Assembly: GCA_963556195.1 (NCBI GenBank)
Contig: CAUVYP010000244.1
Coordinates: forward strand, 3,038,001-3,102,000
Reading direction: 5' to 3'
Source of the DNA: Sepiola atlantica
Taxonomy: Eukaryota; Mollusca; Cephalopoda; Sepiida; Sepiolidae
Length of the DNA stretch: 64,000 nucleotides
A program made the position numbers and the translations under genes. Below the pieces are notes generated by a model. That model saw only the letters and a program-made list of their open reading frames with translations. It did not search any database and was not told where the DNA came from. Shown here one piece after another: positions 24,187 to 36,544 of the stretch; the stretch's first letter is position 1, and every line of letters starts with the position of its first letter.

Positions 24187-25860
24187 AAAGTTGATATCGC
24201 TTTTGTTTATAACTTCCACATTTATTCGAATTGTGCAACGAAACTTTGCAGACAGTCTCGAATAGGCCTTTTCTACTGAAGCACCAAGTGTCAGATGTGC
24301 AGCTCTTGTACTGCCGGAGATATGTCGATACAAACTGAATACGCAAAACATCAACAAAATTTAGCGCGTTTTAAAGTTGATATCGCTTTTGTTTATAACT
24401 TCCACATTTATTCGAATTGTGCAACGAAACTTTGCAGACAGTCTCGAATAGGCCTTTTCTACTGAAGTACCAAGTTTCAGACGTGCAGCTCTTGTACTGC
24501 CGGAGATATGTCGATACAAACTGAATACGCAAAACATCAACAAAATTTAGCGCGTTTTAAAGTTGATATCGCTTTTGTTTATAACTTCCCCATTTATTCG
24601 AATTGTGCAACGAAACTTTGCAGACAGTCGCGGAGACACATTTTCTACTGAAGTACCAAGGTTCAGAAGTGCAGCTCTTGTACTGCCGGAGATATGTCGA
24701 TACAAACTGAATACGCAAAACATCAACAAAATTTAGCGCGTTTTAAAGTTGATATCGCTTTTGTTTATAACTTCCACATGTATTCGAATTGTGCAACGAA
24801 ACTTTGCAGACAGTCGCGGAGACACATGTTCTACTGAAGTACCAAGTTTCAGAAGTGCAGCTCTTGTACTGCCGGAGATATGTCGATACAAACTGAATAC
24901 GCAAAACATCAACAAAATTTAGCGCGTTTTAAAGTTGATATCGCTTTTGTTTATAACTTCCACATTTATTCGAATTGTGCAACGAAACTTTGCAGACAGT
25001 CGCGGAGACACATGTTCTACTGAAGTACCAAGTTTCAGAAGTGCAGCTCTTGTACTGCCGGAGATATGTCGATACAAACTGAATACGGAAAACATCAACA
25101 AAATTTAGCGCGTTTTAATGTTGATATCGCTTTTGTTTATAACTTCCACATGTATTCGAATTGTGCCACGAAACTTTGCAGACAGTCGCGGAGACACATG
25201 TTCTACTGAAGTACCAAGTTTCAGAAGTGCAGCTCTTGTACTGCCGGACATATGTCGATACAAACTGAATACGCAAAACATCAACAAAATTTAGCGCGTT
25301 TTAAAGTTGATATCGCTTTTGTTTATAACTTCCACATTTATTCGAATTGTGCAACGAAACTTTGCAGACAGTCTCGAATAGGCCTTTTCTACTGAAGTAC
25401 AAAGTTTCAGAAGTGCAGCTCTTGTACTGCCGGAGATATGTCGATACAAACTGAATACGCAAAACATCAACAAAATTTAGCCCGTTTTAAAGTTGATATC
25501 GCTTTTGTTTGTAATTTCCACATTTATTCGAATTGTGCAACGAAACTTTGCAGACAGTCGCGGAGACAAATTTTCTACCGAAGTACCAAGGTTCAGAAGT
25601 GCAGCTCTTGTACTGCCGGAGATATGTCGATACAAACTGAATACGCAAAACATCAACAAAATTTAGCGCGTTTTAAAGTTGATATCGCTTTTGTTTATAA
25701 CTTCCACATTTATTCGAATTGTGCAACGAAACTTTGCAGATAGTCTCGAATAGGCCTTTTCTACTGAAGTACAAAGTTTCAGAAGTGCAGCTCTTGTACT
25801 GCCGGAGATATGTCGATACAAACTGAATACGCAAAAAAACAACTAAATTTAGCGCGTTTT

Positions 25861-26047
25861 AAAGTTGATATCGCTTTTGTTTATAACTTTGACATTTATT
25901 CGAATTGTGCAACGAAACTTTGCAGACAGTCTCGAATAGGCCTTTTGCTACTGAAGTACCAGGTTTCAGAAGTGCAACTCTTGTACTGCCGGAGATATGT
26001 CGATACAAACTGAATACGCAAAACATCAACAAAATTTAGCGCGTTTT
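25861..26047. repeat. 187-bp marker monomer, last copy
   Basis: Duplicate of 21,952-22,138. The preceding unit ends aacaactaaattt, the second difference between the 3.9-kb copies. No marker unit of this type occurs to the right of it. Confidence 0.87.
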
Positions 26048-27535
26048 AAAGTTGATATCGCTTTTGTTTATAACTTCCACATTTATTCGAATTGTGCAAC
26101 GAAACTTTGCAGACAGTCTCGAATAGGCCTTTTCTACTGAAGCACCAAGTGTCAGATGTGCAGCTCTTGTACTGCCGGAGATATGTCGATACAAACTGAA
26201 TACGCTAAACATCAACAAAATTTAGCGCGTTTTAAAGTTGATATCGCTTTTGTTTATAACTTCCACATTTATTCGAATTGTGCAACGAAACTTTGCAGAC
26301 AGTCTCGAATAGGCCTTTTCTACTGAAGTACCAAGTCTCAGACGTGCAGCTCTTGTACTGCCGGAGATATGTCGATACAAACTGAATACGCAAAACATCA
26401 ACAAAATTTAGCGCGTTTTAAAGTTGATATCGCTTTTGTTTATAACTTCCCCATTTATTCGAATTGTGCAACGAAACTTTGCAGACAGTCGCGGAGACAC
26501 ATTTTCTACTGAAGTACCAAGGTTCAGAAGTGCAGCTCTTGTACTGCCGGAGATATGTCGATACAAACTGAATACGCAAAACATCAACAAAATTTAGCGC
26601 GTTTTAAAGTTGATATCGCTTTTGTTTATAACTTCCACATGTATTCGAATTGTGCAACGAAACTTTGCAGACAGTCGCGGAGACACATGTTCTACTGAAG
26701 TACCAAGTTTCAGAAGTGCAGCTCTTGTACTGCCGGAGATATGTCGATACAAACTGAATACGCAAAACATCAACAAAATTTAGCGCGTTTTAAAGTTGAT
26801 ATCGCTTTTGTTTATAACTTCCACATTTTTTCGAATTGTGCAACGAAACTTTGCAGACAGTCGCGGAGACACATGTTCTACTGAAGTACCAAGTTTCAGA
26901 AGTGCAGCTCTTGTACTGCCGGAGATATGTCGATACAAACTGAATACGGAAAACATCAACAAAATTTAGCGCGTTTTAATGTTGATATCGCTTTTGTTTA
27001 TAACTTCCACATGTATTCGAATTGTGCCACGAAACTTTGCAGACAGTCGCGGAGACACATGTTCTACTGAAGTACCAAGTTTCAGAAGTGCAGCTCTTGT
27101 ACTGCCGGACATATGTCGATACAAACTGAATACGCAAAACATCAACAAAATTTAGCGCGTTTTAAAGTTGATATCGCTTTTGTTTATAACTTCCACATTT
27201 ATTCAAATTGTGCAACGACACTTTGCAGACAGTCTCGAATAGGCCTTTTCTACTGAAGTACAAAGTTTCAGAAGTGCAGCTCTTGTACTGCCGGAGATAT
27301 GTCGATACAAACTGAATACGCAAAACATCAACAAAATTTAGCCCGTTTTAAAGTTGATATCGCTTTTGTTTGTAATTTCCACATTTATTCGAATTGTGCA
27401 ACGAAACTTTGCAGACAGTCGCGGAGACAAATTTTCTACTGAAGTACCAAGGTTCAGAAGTGCAGCTCTTGTACTGCCGGAGATATGTCGATACAAACTA
27501 AATACGCAAAACATCAACAAAATTTAGCGCGTTTT

Positions 27536-29767
27536 AAAGTTGATATCGCTTTTGTTTATAACTTCCACATTTATTCGAATTGTGCAACGAAACTTTGCAG
27601 ATAGTCTCGAATAGGCCTTTTCTACTGAAGTACAAAGTTTCAGAAGTGCAGCTCTTGTACTGCCGGAGATATGTCGATACAAACTGAATACGCAAATCAT
27701 CAACAAAATTTAGAGCGTTTTAATGTTGATATCGCTTTTGTTTATAACTTCCACATTTATTCGAATTGTGCGACGAAACTTTGCAGACAGTCTCAAATAG
27801 GCGTTTTCTACTGAAGTACCAAGTTTCAGAAGTGCAGCTTTTGTACTGCCGGAGATATGTCGATACAAACTGAATACGCAAAACATCAACAAAATTAAGC
27901 GCGTTTTAAAGTTGATATCGCTTTTGTTTATAACTTCCACATTTATTCGAATTGTGCAACGAAACTTTGCAGACAGTCTCGAATAGGCCTTTTCTACTGA
28001 AGTACCAAGTTTCAGACGTGCAGCTCTTGTACTGCCGGAGATATGTCGATACAAACTGAATACGCAAAACATCAACAAAATTTAGCGCGTTTTAAAGTTG
28101 ATATCGCTTTTGTTTATAACTTCCACATTTATTCGAATTGTGCAACGAAACTTTGCAGACAGTCTCGAATAGGCCTTTTCTACTGAAGCACCAAGTGTCA
28201 GAAGTGCAGCTCTTGTACTGCCGGAGATATGTCGATACAAACTGAATACGCAAAACATCAACAAAATTTAGCGCGTTTTAAAGTTGATATCGCTTTTGTT
28301 TATAACTTCCACATTTATTCGAATTGTGCAACGAAACTTTGCAGACAGTCTCGAATAGGCCTTTTCGACTGAAGTACCAAGTTTCAGACGTGCAGCTCTT
28401 GTACTGCCGGAGATATGTCGATACAAACTGAATACGCAAAACATCAACAAAATTTAGCGCGTTTTAAAGTTGATATCGCTTTTGTTTATAACTTCCACAT
28501 TTATTCGAATTGTGCAACGAAACTTTGCAGACAGTCGCGGAGACACATTTTCCACTGAAGTACCAAGGTTCAGAAGTGCAGCTCTTGTACTGCCGGAGAT
28601 ATATCGATACAAACTGAATACGCAAAACATCAACAAAATTTAGCGCGTTTTAAAGTTGATATCGCTTTTGTTTATAACTTCCACATGTATTGGAATTGTG
28701 CAACGAAACTTTGCAGACAGTCGCGGAGACACATGTTCTACTGAAGTACCAAGTTTCAGAAGTGCAGCTCTTGTACTGCCGGAGATATGTCGATACAAAC
28801 TGAATACGCAAAACATCAACAAAATTTAGCGCGTTTTAATGTTGATATCGCTTTTGTTTATAACTTCCACATGTATTCGAATTGTGCAACGAAACTTTGC
28901 AGACAGTCGCGGAGACACATGTTCTACTGAAGTACCAAGTTTCAGAAGTGCAGCGCTTGTACTGCGAGAGATATGTCGATACAAACTGAATACGCAAAAC
29001 ATCAACAAAATTTAGCGCGTTTTAAAGTTGATATCGCTTTTGTTTATAACTTCCACATTTATTCGAATTGTGCAACGAAACTTTGCAGACAGTCTCGAAT
29101 AGGCCTTTTCTACTGAAGTACAAAGTTTCAGAAGTGCAGCTCTTGTACTGCCGGAGATATGTCGATACAAACTGAATACGCAAAACATCAACAAAATTTA
29201 GCGCGTTTTAAAGTTGATATCGCTTTTGTTTGTAATTTCCACATTTATTCGAATTGTGCAACGAAACTTTGCAGACAGTCGCGAAGACAAATTTTCTACT
29301 GAAGTTCCAAGGTTCAGAAGTGCAGCTCTTGTACTGCCGGAGATATGTCGATACAAACTGAATACGCAAAACATCAACAAAATTTAGCGCGTTTTAAAGT
29401 TGATATCGCTTTTGTTTATAACTTCCACATTTATTCGAATTGTGCAACGAAACTTTGCAGATAGTCTCGAATAGGCCTTTTCTACTGAAGTACAAAGTTT
29501 CAGAAGTGCAGCTCTTGTACTGCCGGAGATATGTCGATACAAACTGAATACGCAAAAAACCAACAAAATTTAGCGCGTTTTAAAGTTGATATCGCTTTTG
29601 TTTATAACTTCCACATTTATTCGAATTGTGCAACGAAACTTTGCATACAGTCTCGAATAGGCCTCCTCTACTGAAGTACCAAGTTTCAGAAGTGCAGCTC
29701 TTGTACTGCCGGAGATTTGTCGATACAAACTGAATACGCAAAACATCAACAAAATTTAGCCCGTTTT
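27536..29767. repeat. 12-monomer HOR, copy 1
   Basis: Twelve units (2,232 bp). The order (gcaaatcatc boundary unit; ggcgttttc unit; cagacgtgc; caagtgtcag; cagacgtgc with ttttcgactg; class B; class B; and so on) repeats at 29,768 with moderate divergence, for example gtattggaattg against gtgcaacg-context variants. Confidence 0.6.
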
Positions 29768-32185
29768 AAAGTTGATATCGCTTTTGTTTGTAATTTCCAC
29801 ATTTATTCGAATTGTGCAACGAAACTTTGCAGATAGTCTCGAATAGGCCTTTTCTACTGAAGTACAAAGTTTCAGAAGTGCAGCACTTGTACTGCCGGAG
29901 ATATGCTGATACAAACGGAATACGCAAATCATCAACAAAATTTAGCGCGTTTTAATGTTGATATCGCTTTTGTTTATAACTTCCACATTTATTCGAATTG
30001 TGCGACGAAACTTTGCAGACAGTCTCAAATAGGCGTTTTCTACTGAAGTACCATGTTTCAGAAGTGCAGCTTTTGTACTGCCGGAGATATGTCGATACAA
30101 ACTGAATACGCAAAACATCAACAAAATTTAGCGCGTTTTAAAGTTGATATCGCTTTTGTTTATAACTTCCACATTTATTCGAATTGTGCAACGAAACTTT
30201 GCAGACAGTCTCGAATAGGCCTTTTCTACTGAAGTACCAAGTTTCAGACGTGCAGCTCTTGTACTGCCGGAGATATGTCGATACAAACTGAATACGCAAA
30301 ACATCAACAAAATTTAGCGCGTTTTAAAGTTGATATCGCTTTTGTTTATAACTTCCACATTTATTCGAATTGTGCAACGAAACTTTGCAGACAGTCTCGA
30401 ATAGGCCTTTTCTACTGAAGCACCAAGTGTCAGAAGTGCAGCTCTTGTACTGCCGGAGATATGTCGATACAAACTGAATACGCAAAACATCAACAAAATT
30501 TAGCGCGTTTTAAAGTTGATATCGCTTTTGTTTATAACTTCCACATTTATTCGAATTGTGCAACGAAACTTTGCAGACAGTCTCGAATAGGCCTTTTCGA
30601 CTGAAGTACCAAGTTTCAGACGTGCAGCTCTTGTACTGCCGGAGATATGTCGATACAAACTGAATACGCAAAACATCAACAAAATTTAGCGCGTTTTAAA
30701 GTTGATATCGCTTTTGTTTATAACTTCCCCATTTATTCGAATTGTGCAACGAAACTTTGCAGACAGTCGCGGAGACACATTTTCTACTGAAGTACCAAGG
30801 TTCAGAAGTGCAGCTCTTGTACTGCCGAAGATATATCGATACAAACTGAATACGCAAAACATCAACAAAATTTAGCGCGTTTTAAAGTTGATATCGCTTT
30901 TGTTTATAACTTCCACATTTATTCGAATTGTGCAACGAAACTTTGCAGACAGTCGCGGAGACACATGTTCTACTGAAGTACCAAGTTTCAGAAGTGCAGC
31001 TCTTGTACTGCCGGAGATATGTCGATACAAACTGAATACGCAAAACATCAACAAAATTTAGCGCGTTTTAAAGTTGATATCGCTTTTGTTTATAACTTCC
31101 ACATTTATTCGAATTGTGCAACGAAACTTTGCAGAGAGTCGCGGAGACACATGTTCTACTGAAGTACCAAGTTTCAGAAGTGCAGCTCTTGTACTGCCGG
31201 AGATATGTCGATACAAACTGAATACGCAAAACATCAACAAAATTTAGCGCGTTTTAATGTTGATATCGCTTTTGTTTATAACTTCCACATGTATTCGAAT
31301 TGTGCAACGAAACTTTGCAGACAGTCGCGGAGACACATGTTCTACTGAAGTACCAAGTTTCAGAAGTGCAGCTCTTGTACTACGAGAGATATGTCGATAC
31401 AAACTGAATACGCAAAACATCAACAAAATTTAGCGCGTTTTAAAGTTGATATCGCTTTTGTTTATAACTTCCACATTTATTCGAATTGTGCAACGAAACT
31501 TTGCAGACAGTCTCGAATAGGCCTTTTCTACTGAAGTACAAAGTTTCAGAAGTGCAGCTCTTGTACTGCCGGAGATATGTCGATACAAACTGAATACGCA
31601 AAACATCAACAAAATTTAGCGCGTTTTAAAGTTGATATCGCTTTTGTTTGTAATTTCCACATTTATTCGAATTGTGCAACGAAACTTTGCAGACAGTCGC
31701 GGAGACAAATTTTCTACTGAAGTACCAAGGTTCAGAAGTGCAGCTCTTGTACTGCCGGAGATATGTCGATACAAACTGAATACGCAAAACATCAACAAAA
31801 TTTAGCGCGTTTTAAAGTTCATATCGCTTTTGTTTATAACTTCCACATTTATTCGAATTGTGCAACGAAACTTTGCAGATAGTCTCGAATAGGCCTTTTC
31901 TACTGAAGTACAAAGTTTCAGAAGTGCAGCTCTTGTACTGCCGGAGATATGTCGATACAAACTGAATACGCAAAAAACCAACAAAATTTAGCGCGTTTTA
32001 AAGTTCATATCGCTTTTGTTTATAACTTCCACATTTATTCGAATTGTGCAACGAAACTTTGCAGACAGTCTCAAATAGGCCTTTTCTACTGAAGTACCAA
32101 GTTTCAGAAGTGCAGCTCTTGTACTGCCGGAGATATGTCGATACAAACTGAATACGCAAAACATCAACAAAATTTAGCGCGTTTT
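29768..32185. repeat. 12-monomer HOR, copy 2, with one inserted unit
   Basis: Follows copy 1 at an offset of 2,232 bp up to about 31,069. From 31,256 on the offset is 2,418, because a class-B unit (31,070-31,255, gcagagagtcgcgg) is present here only. The order then continues: aatgttgat class B with a tacgagag or gcgagag end; gtacaaag; gtttgtaatttcc; gcagatagtc. Confidence 0.6.
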
Positions 32186-32266
32186 AAAGTTGATATCGCT
32201 TTTGTTTATAACTTCCACATTTATTCGAATTGTGCAACGAAACTTTGCAGACAGTCTCGAATAGGC
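31348..32266. repeat. 919-bp duplicated block, copy 1 (partner 35,626)
   Basis: Matches 35,626-36,544 at an offset of 4,278 bp (23 units) with no difference that I saw. It includes tactacgagag and two successive units starting aaagttcatatcg, a change that destroys GATATC and appears only in these blocks. It is bounded by 31,347 (g against a) and 32,267 (c against t). Confidence 0.8.
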
Positions 32267-35200
32267 CTTTTCTACTGAAGTACCAAGTTTCAGACGTGCA
32301 GCTCGTGTACTGCTGGAGATATGTCGATACAAACTGAATACGCAAAACATCAACAAAATTTAGCGCGTTTTAAAGTTGATATCGCTTTTGTTTATAACTT
32401 CCACATTTATTCGAATTGTGCAACGAAACTTTGCAGACAGTCTCGAATAGGCCTTTTCTACTGAAGTACAAAGTTTCAGAAGTGCAGCTCTTGTACTGCC
32501 GGAGATATGTCGATACAAACTGAATACGCAAAACATCAACAAAATTTAGCGCGTTTTACTGTTAATATCGCTTTTGTTTATAACTTCCACATTTATTCGA
32601 ATTGTGCAACGAAACTTTGCAGACAGTCTCAAATAGGCCTTTTCTACTGAAGTACCAAGTTTCAGAAGTGCAGCTCTTGTACTGCCGGAGATCTGTCGAT
32701 ACAAACTGAATACGCAAAACATCAACAAAATTTAGCGCGTTTTAAAGTTGATATCGCTTTTGTTTATAACTTCCACATTTATTCGAATTGTGCAACGAAA
32801 CTTTGCAGACAGTCTCGAATAGGCCTTTTCTACTGAAGCACCAAGTGTCAGAAGTGCAGCTCTTGTACTGCCGGAGATATGTCGATACAAACTGAATACG
32901 CAAAACATCAACAAAATTTAGCGCGTTTTAAAGTTGATATCGCTTTTGTTTATAACTTCCACATTTATTCGAATTGTGCAACGAAACTTTGCAGACAGTC
33001 TCGAATAGGCCTTTTCTACTGAAGCACCAAGTGTCAGAAGTGCAGCTCTTGTACTGCCGGAGATATGTCGATACAAACTGAATACCCAAAACATCAACAA
33101 AATTTAGCGCGTCTTAAAGTTGATATCGCTTTTGTTTATAACTTCCCGATTTATTCGAATTGTGCAACGAAACTTTGCAGACAGTCGCGGAGACACATTT
33201 TCTACTAAAGTACCAAGGTTCAGAAGTGCAGCTCTTGTACTGCCGGAGATATGTCGATACAAACTGAATACGCAAAACATCAACAAAATTTAGCGCGTTT
33301 TAAAGTTGATATCGCTTTTGTTTATAACTTCCACATTTATTCGAATTATGCAACGAAACTTTGCAGAGAGTCGCGGAGACACATGTTCTACTGAAGTACC
33401 AAGTTTCAGAAGTGCAGCTCTTGTACTGCCGGAGATATGTCGATACAAACTGAATACGCAAAACATCAACAAAATTTAGCGCGTTTTAATGTTGATATCG
33501 CTTTTGTTTATAACTTCCACATGTATTCGAATTGTGCCACGAAACTTTGCAGACAGTCGCGGAGACACATGTTCTACTGAAGTACCAAGTTTCAGAAGTG
33601 CAGCTCTTGTACTGCCGGAGATATGTCGATACAAACTGAATACGCAAAACATCAACAAAATTTAGCGCGTTTTAAAGTTGATATCGCTTTTGTTTATAAC
33701 TTCCACATTTATTCGAATTGTGCAACGAAACTTTGCAGACAGTCGCGGAGACAAATTTTCTACTGAAGTACCAAGGTTCAGAAGTGCAGCTCTTGTACTG
33801 CCGGAGATATGTCGATACAAACTGAATACGCAAAACATCAACAAAATTTAGCGCGTTTTAAAGTTGATATCGCTTTTGTTTATAACTTCCACATTTATTC
33901 GAATTGTGCAACGAAACTTTGCAGATAGTCTCGAATAGGCCTTTTCTACTGAAGTACTAAGTTTCAGAAGTGCAGCTCTTGTACTGCCGGAGATATGTCG
34001 ATACAAACTGAATACGCAAAAAACCAACAAAATTTAGCGCGTTTTAAAGTTGATATCGCTTTTGTTTATAACTTCCGCATTTATTCGAATTGTGCGACGA
34101 AACTTTGCAGACAGTCTCGAATAGGCCTCCTCTACTGAAGTACCAAGTTTCAGAAGTGCAGCTCTTGTACTGCCGGAGATATGTCGATACAAACTGAATA
34201 CGCAAATCATCAACAAAATTTAGCGCGTTTTAATGTTGATATCGCTTTTGTTTATAACTTCCACATTTATTCGAATTGTGCAACGAAACTTTGCAGACAG
34301 TCTCGAATAGGCCTTTTCTACTGAAGTACCAAGTTTCAGAAGTGCAGCTCTTGTACTGCCGGAGATATGTCGATACAAACTGAATACGCAAAACATCAAC
34401 AAAATTTAGCGCGTTTTAAAGTTGATATCGCTTTTGTTTATAACTTCCACATTTATTCGAATTGTGCAACGAAACTTTGCAGACAGTCGCGGAGACACAT
34501 GTTCTACTGAAGTACCAAGTTTCAGAAGTGCAGCTCTTGTACTGCCGGAGATATGTCGATACAAACTCAATACGCAAAACATCAACAAAATTTAGCGCGT
34601 TTTAAAGTTGATATCGCTTTTGTTTATAACTTCCACATGTATTCGAATTGTGCAACGAAACTTTGCAGACAGTCGCGGTGACACATGTTCTACTGAAGTA
34701 CCAAGTTTCAGAAGTGCAGCTCTTATACTGCCGGAGATATGTTGATACAAACTGAATACGCAAAACATCAACAAAATTTAGCGCGTTTTAAAGTTGATAT
34801 CGCTTTTGTTTATAACTTCCACATTTATTCGAATTGTGCAACGAAACTTTGCCGATAGTCTCGAATAGGCCTTTTCTACTGAAGTACAAAGTTTCAGAAG
34901 TGCAGCTCTTGTACTGCCGGAGATATGTCGATACAAACTGAATACGCAAAACATCAACAAAATTTAGCGCGTTTTAAAGTTGATATCGCTTTTGTTTATA
35001 ACTTCCACATGTATTCGAATTGTGCAACGAAACTTTGCAGACAGTCTCGAATAGGCCTCCTCTACTGAAGTACCAAGTTTCAGAAGTGCAGCTCTTGTAC
35101 TGCCGGAGATATGTCGATACAAACTGAATACGCAAATCATCAACAAAATTTAGCGCGTTTTAATGTTGATATCGCTTTTGTTTATAACTTCCACATTTAT

Positions 35201-35625
35201 TCGAATTGTGCAACGAAACTTTGCAGACAGTCTCAAATAGGCCTTTTCTACTGAAGTACCAAGTTTCAGAAGTGCAGCTCTTGTACTGCCGGAGATATGT
35301 CGATACAAACTAAATACGCAAAACATCAACAAAATTTAGCGCGTTTTAAAGTTGATATCGCTTTTGTTTATAACTTCCACATTTATTCGAATTGTGCAAC
35401 GAAACTTTGCAGACAGTCTCGGAGACACATGTTCTACTGAAGTACCAAGTTTCAGAAGTGCAGCTCTCGTACTGCCGGAGATATGTCGATACAAACTGAA
35501 TACGCAAAACATCAACAAAATTTAGCGCGTTTTAAAGTTGATATCGCTTTTGTTTATAACTTCCACATGTATTCGAATTGTGCAACGAAACTTTGCAGAC
35601 AGTCGCGGAGATACATGTTCTACTA

Positions 35626-36544
35626 AAGTACCAAGTTTCAGAAGTGCAGCTCTTGTACTACGAGAGATATGTCGATACAAACTGAATACGCAAAACATCA
35701 ACAAAATTTAGCGCGTTTTAAAGTTGATATCGCTTTTGTTTATAACTTCCACATTTATTCGAATTGTGCAACGAAACTTTGCAGACAGTCTCGAATAGGC
35801 CTTTTCTACTGAAGTACAAAGTTTCAGAAGTGCAGCTCTTGTACTGCCGGAGATATGTCGATACAAACTGAATACGCAAAACATCAACAAAATTTAGCGC
35901 GTTTTAAAGTTGATATCGCTTTTGTTTGTAATTTCCACATTTATTCGAATTGTGCAACGAAACTTTGCAGACAGTCGCGGAGACAAATTTTCTACTGAAG
36001 TACCAAGGTTCAGAAGTGCAGCTCTTGTACTGCCGGAGATATGTCGATACAAACTGAATACGCAAAACATCAACAAAATTTAGCGCGTTTTAAAGTTCAT
36101 ATCGCTTTTGTTTATAACTTCCACATTTATTCGAATTGTGCAACGAAACTTTGCAGATAGTCTCGAATAGGCCTTTTCTACTGAAGTACAAAGTTTCAGA
36201 AGTGCAGCTCTTGTACTGCCGGAGATATGTCGATACAAACTGAATACGCAAAAAACCAACAAAATTTAGCGCGTTTTAAAGTTCATATCGCTTTTGTTTA
36301 TAACTTCCACATTTATTCGAATTGTGCAACGAAACTTTGCAGACAGTCTCAAATAGGCCTTTTCTACTGAAGTACCAAGTTTCAGAAGTGCAGCTCTTGT
36401 ACTGCCGGAGATATGTCGATACAAACTGAATACGCAAAACATCAACAAAATTTAGCGCGTTTTAAAGTTGATATCGCTTTTGTTTATAACTTCCACATTT
36501 ATTCGAATTGTGCAACGAAACTTTGCAGACAGTCTCGAATAGGC
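35626..36544. repeat. 919-bp duplicated block, copy 2
   Basis: Partner of 31,348-32,266. The paired gttcatatcg units start at 36,092 and 36,278. Confidence 0.8.

Larger units (their letters stand above)
22458..26366. repeat. 3,909-bp tandem duplication, copy 2
   Basis: Directly adjacent to copy 1. Identity continues 84 bases past the period, to 26,450. It then breaks at 26,451 (c, aacttccccattt) against 22,542 (a, aacttccacattt). Two adjacent copies at an exact 3,909-bp period with two differences in about 4 kb indicate a recent event. Confidence 0.88.
12835..27535. repeat. Region II: array segment organised around 187-bp marker monomers
   Basis: Marker units start at 17,299, 19,160, 20,091, 21,952, 23,069, 24,000 and 25,861, after the first at 12,648. 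The spacings correspond to 25, 10, 5, 10, 6, 5 and 10 units. A typical series after a marker is: caagtgtcagatg unit; cagacgtgc unit; aacttccccattt class B; cacatgtattcg class B; aatacggaaaac class B; gtgccacg plus ggacatatgtcg class B; gtacaaag class A; gtttgtaatttcc class B; a run of A before caac; marker. It includes a partial 13-monomer HOR copy and a perfect-looking 3.9-kb tandem duplication. Confidence 0.75.
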
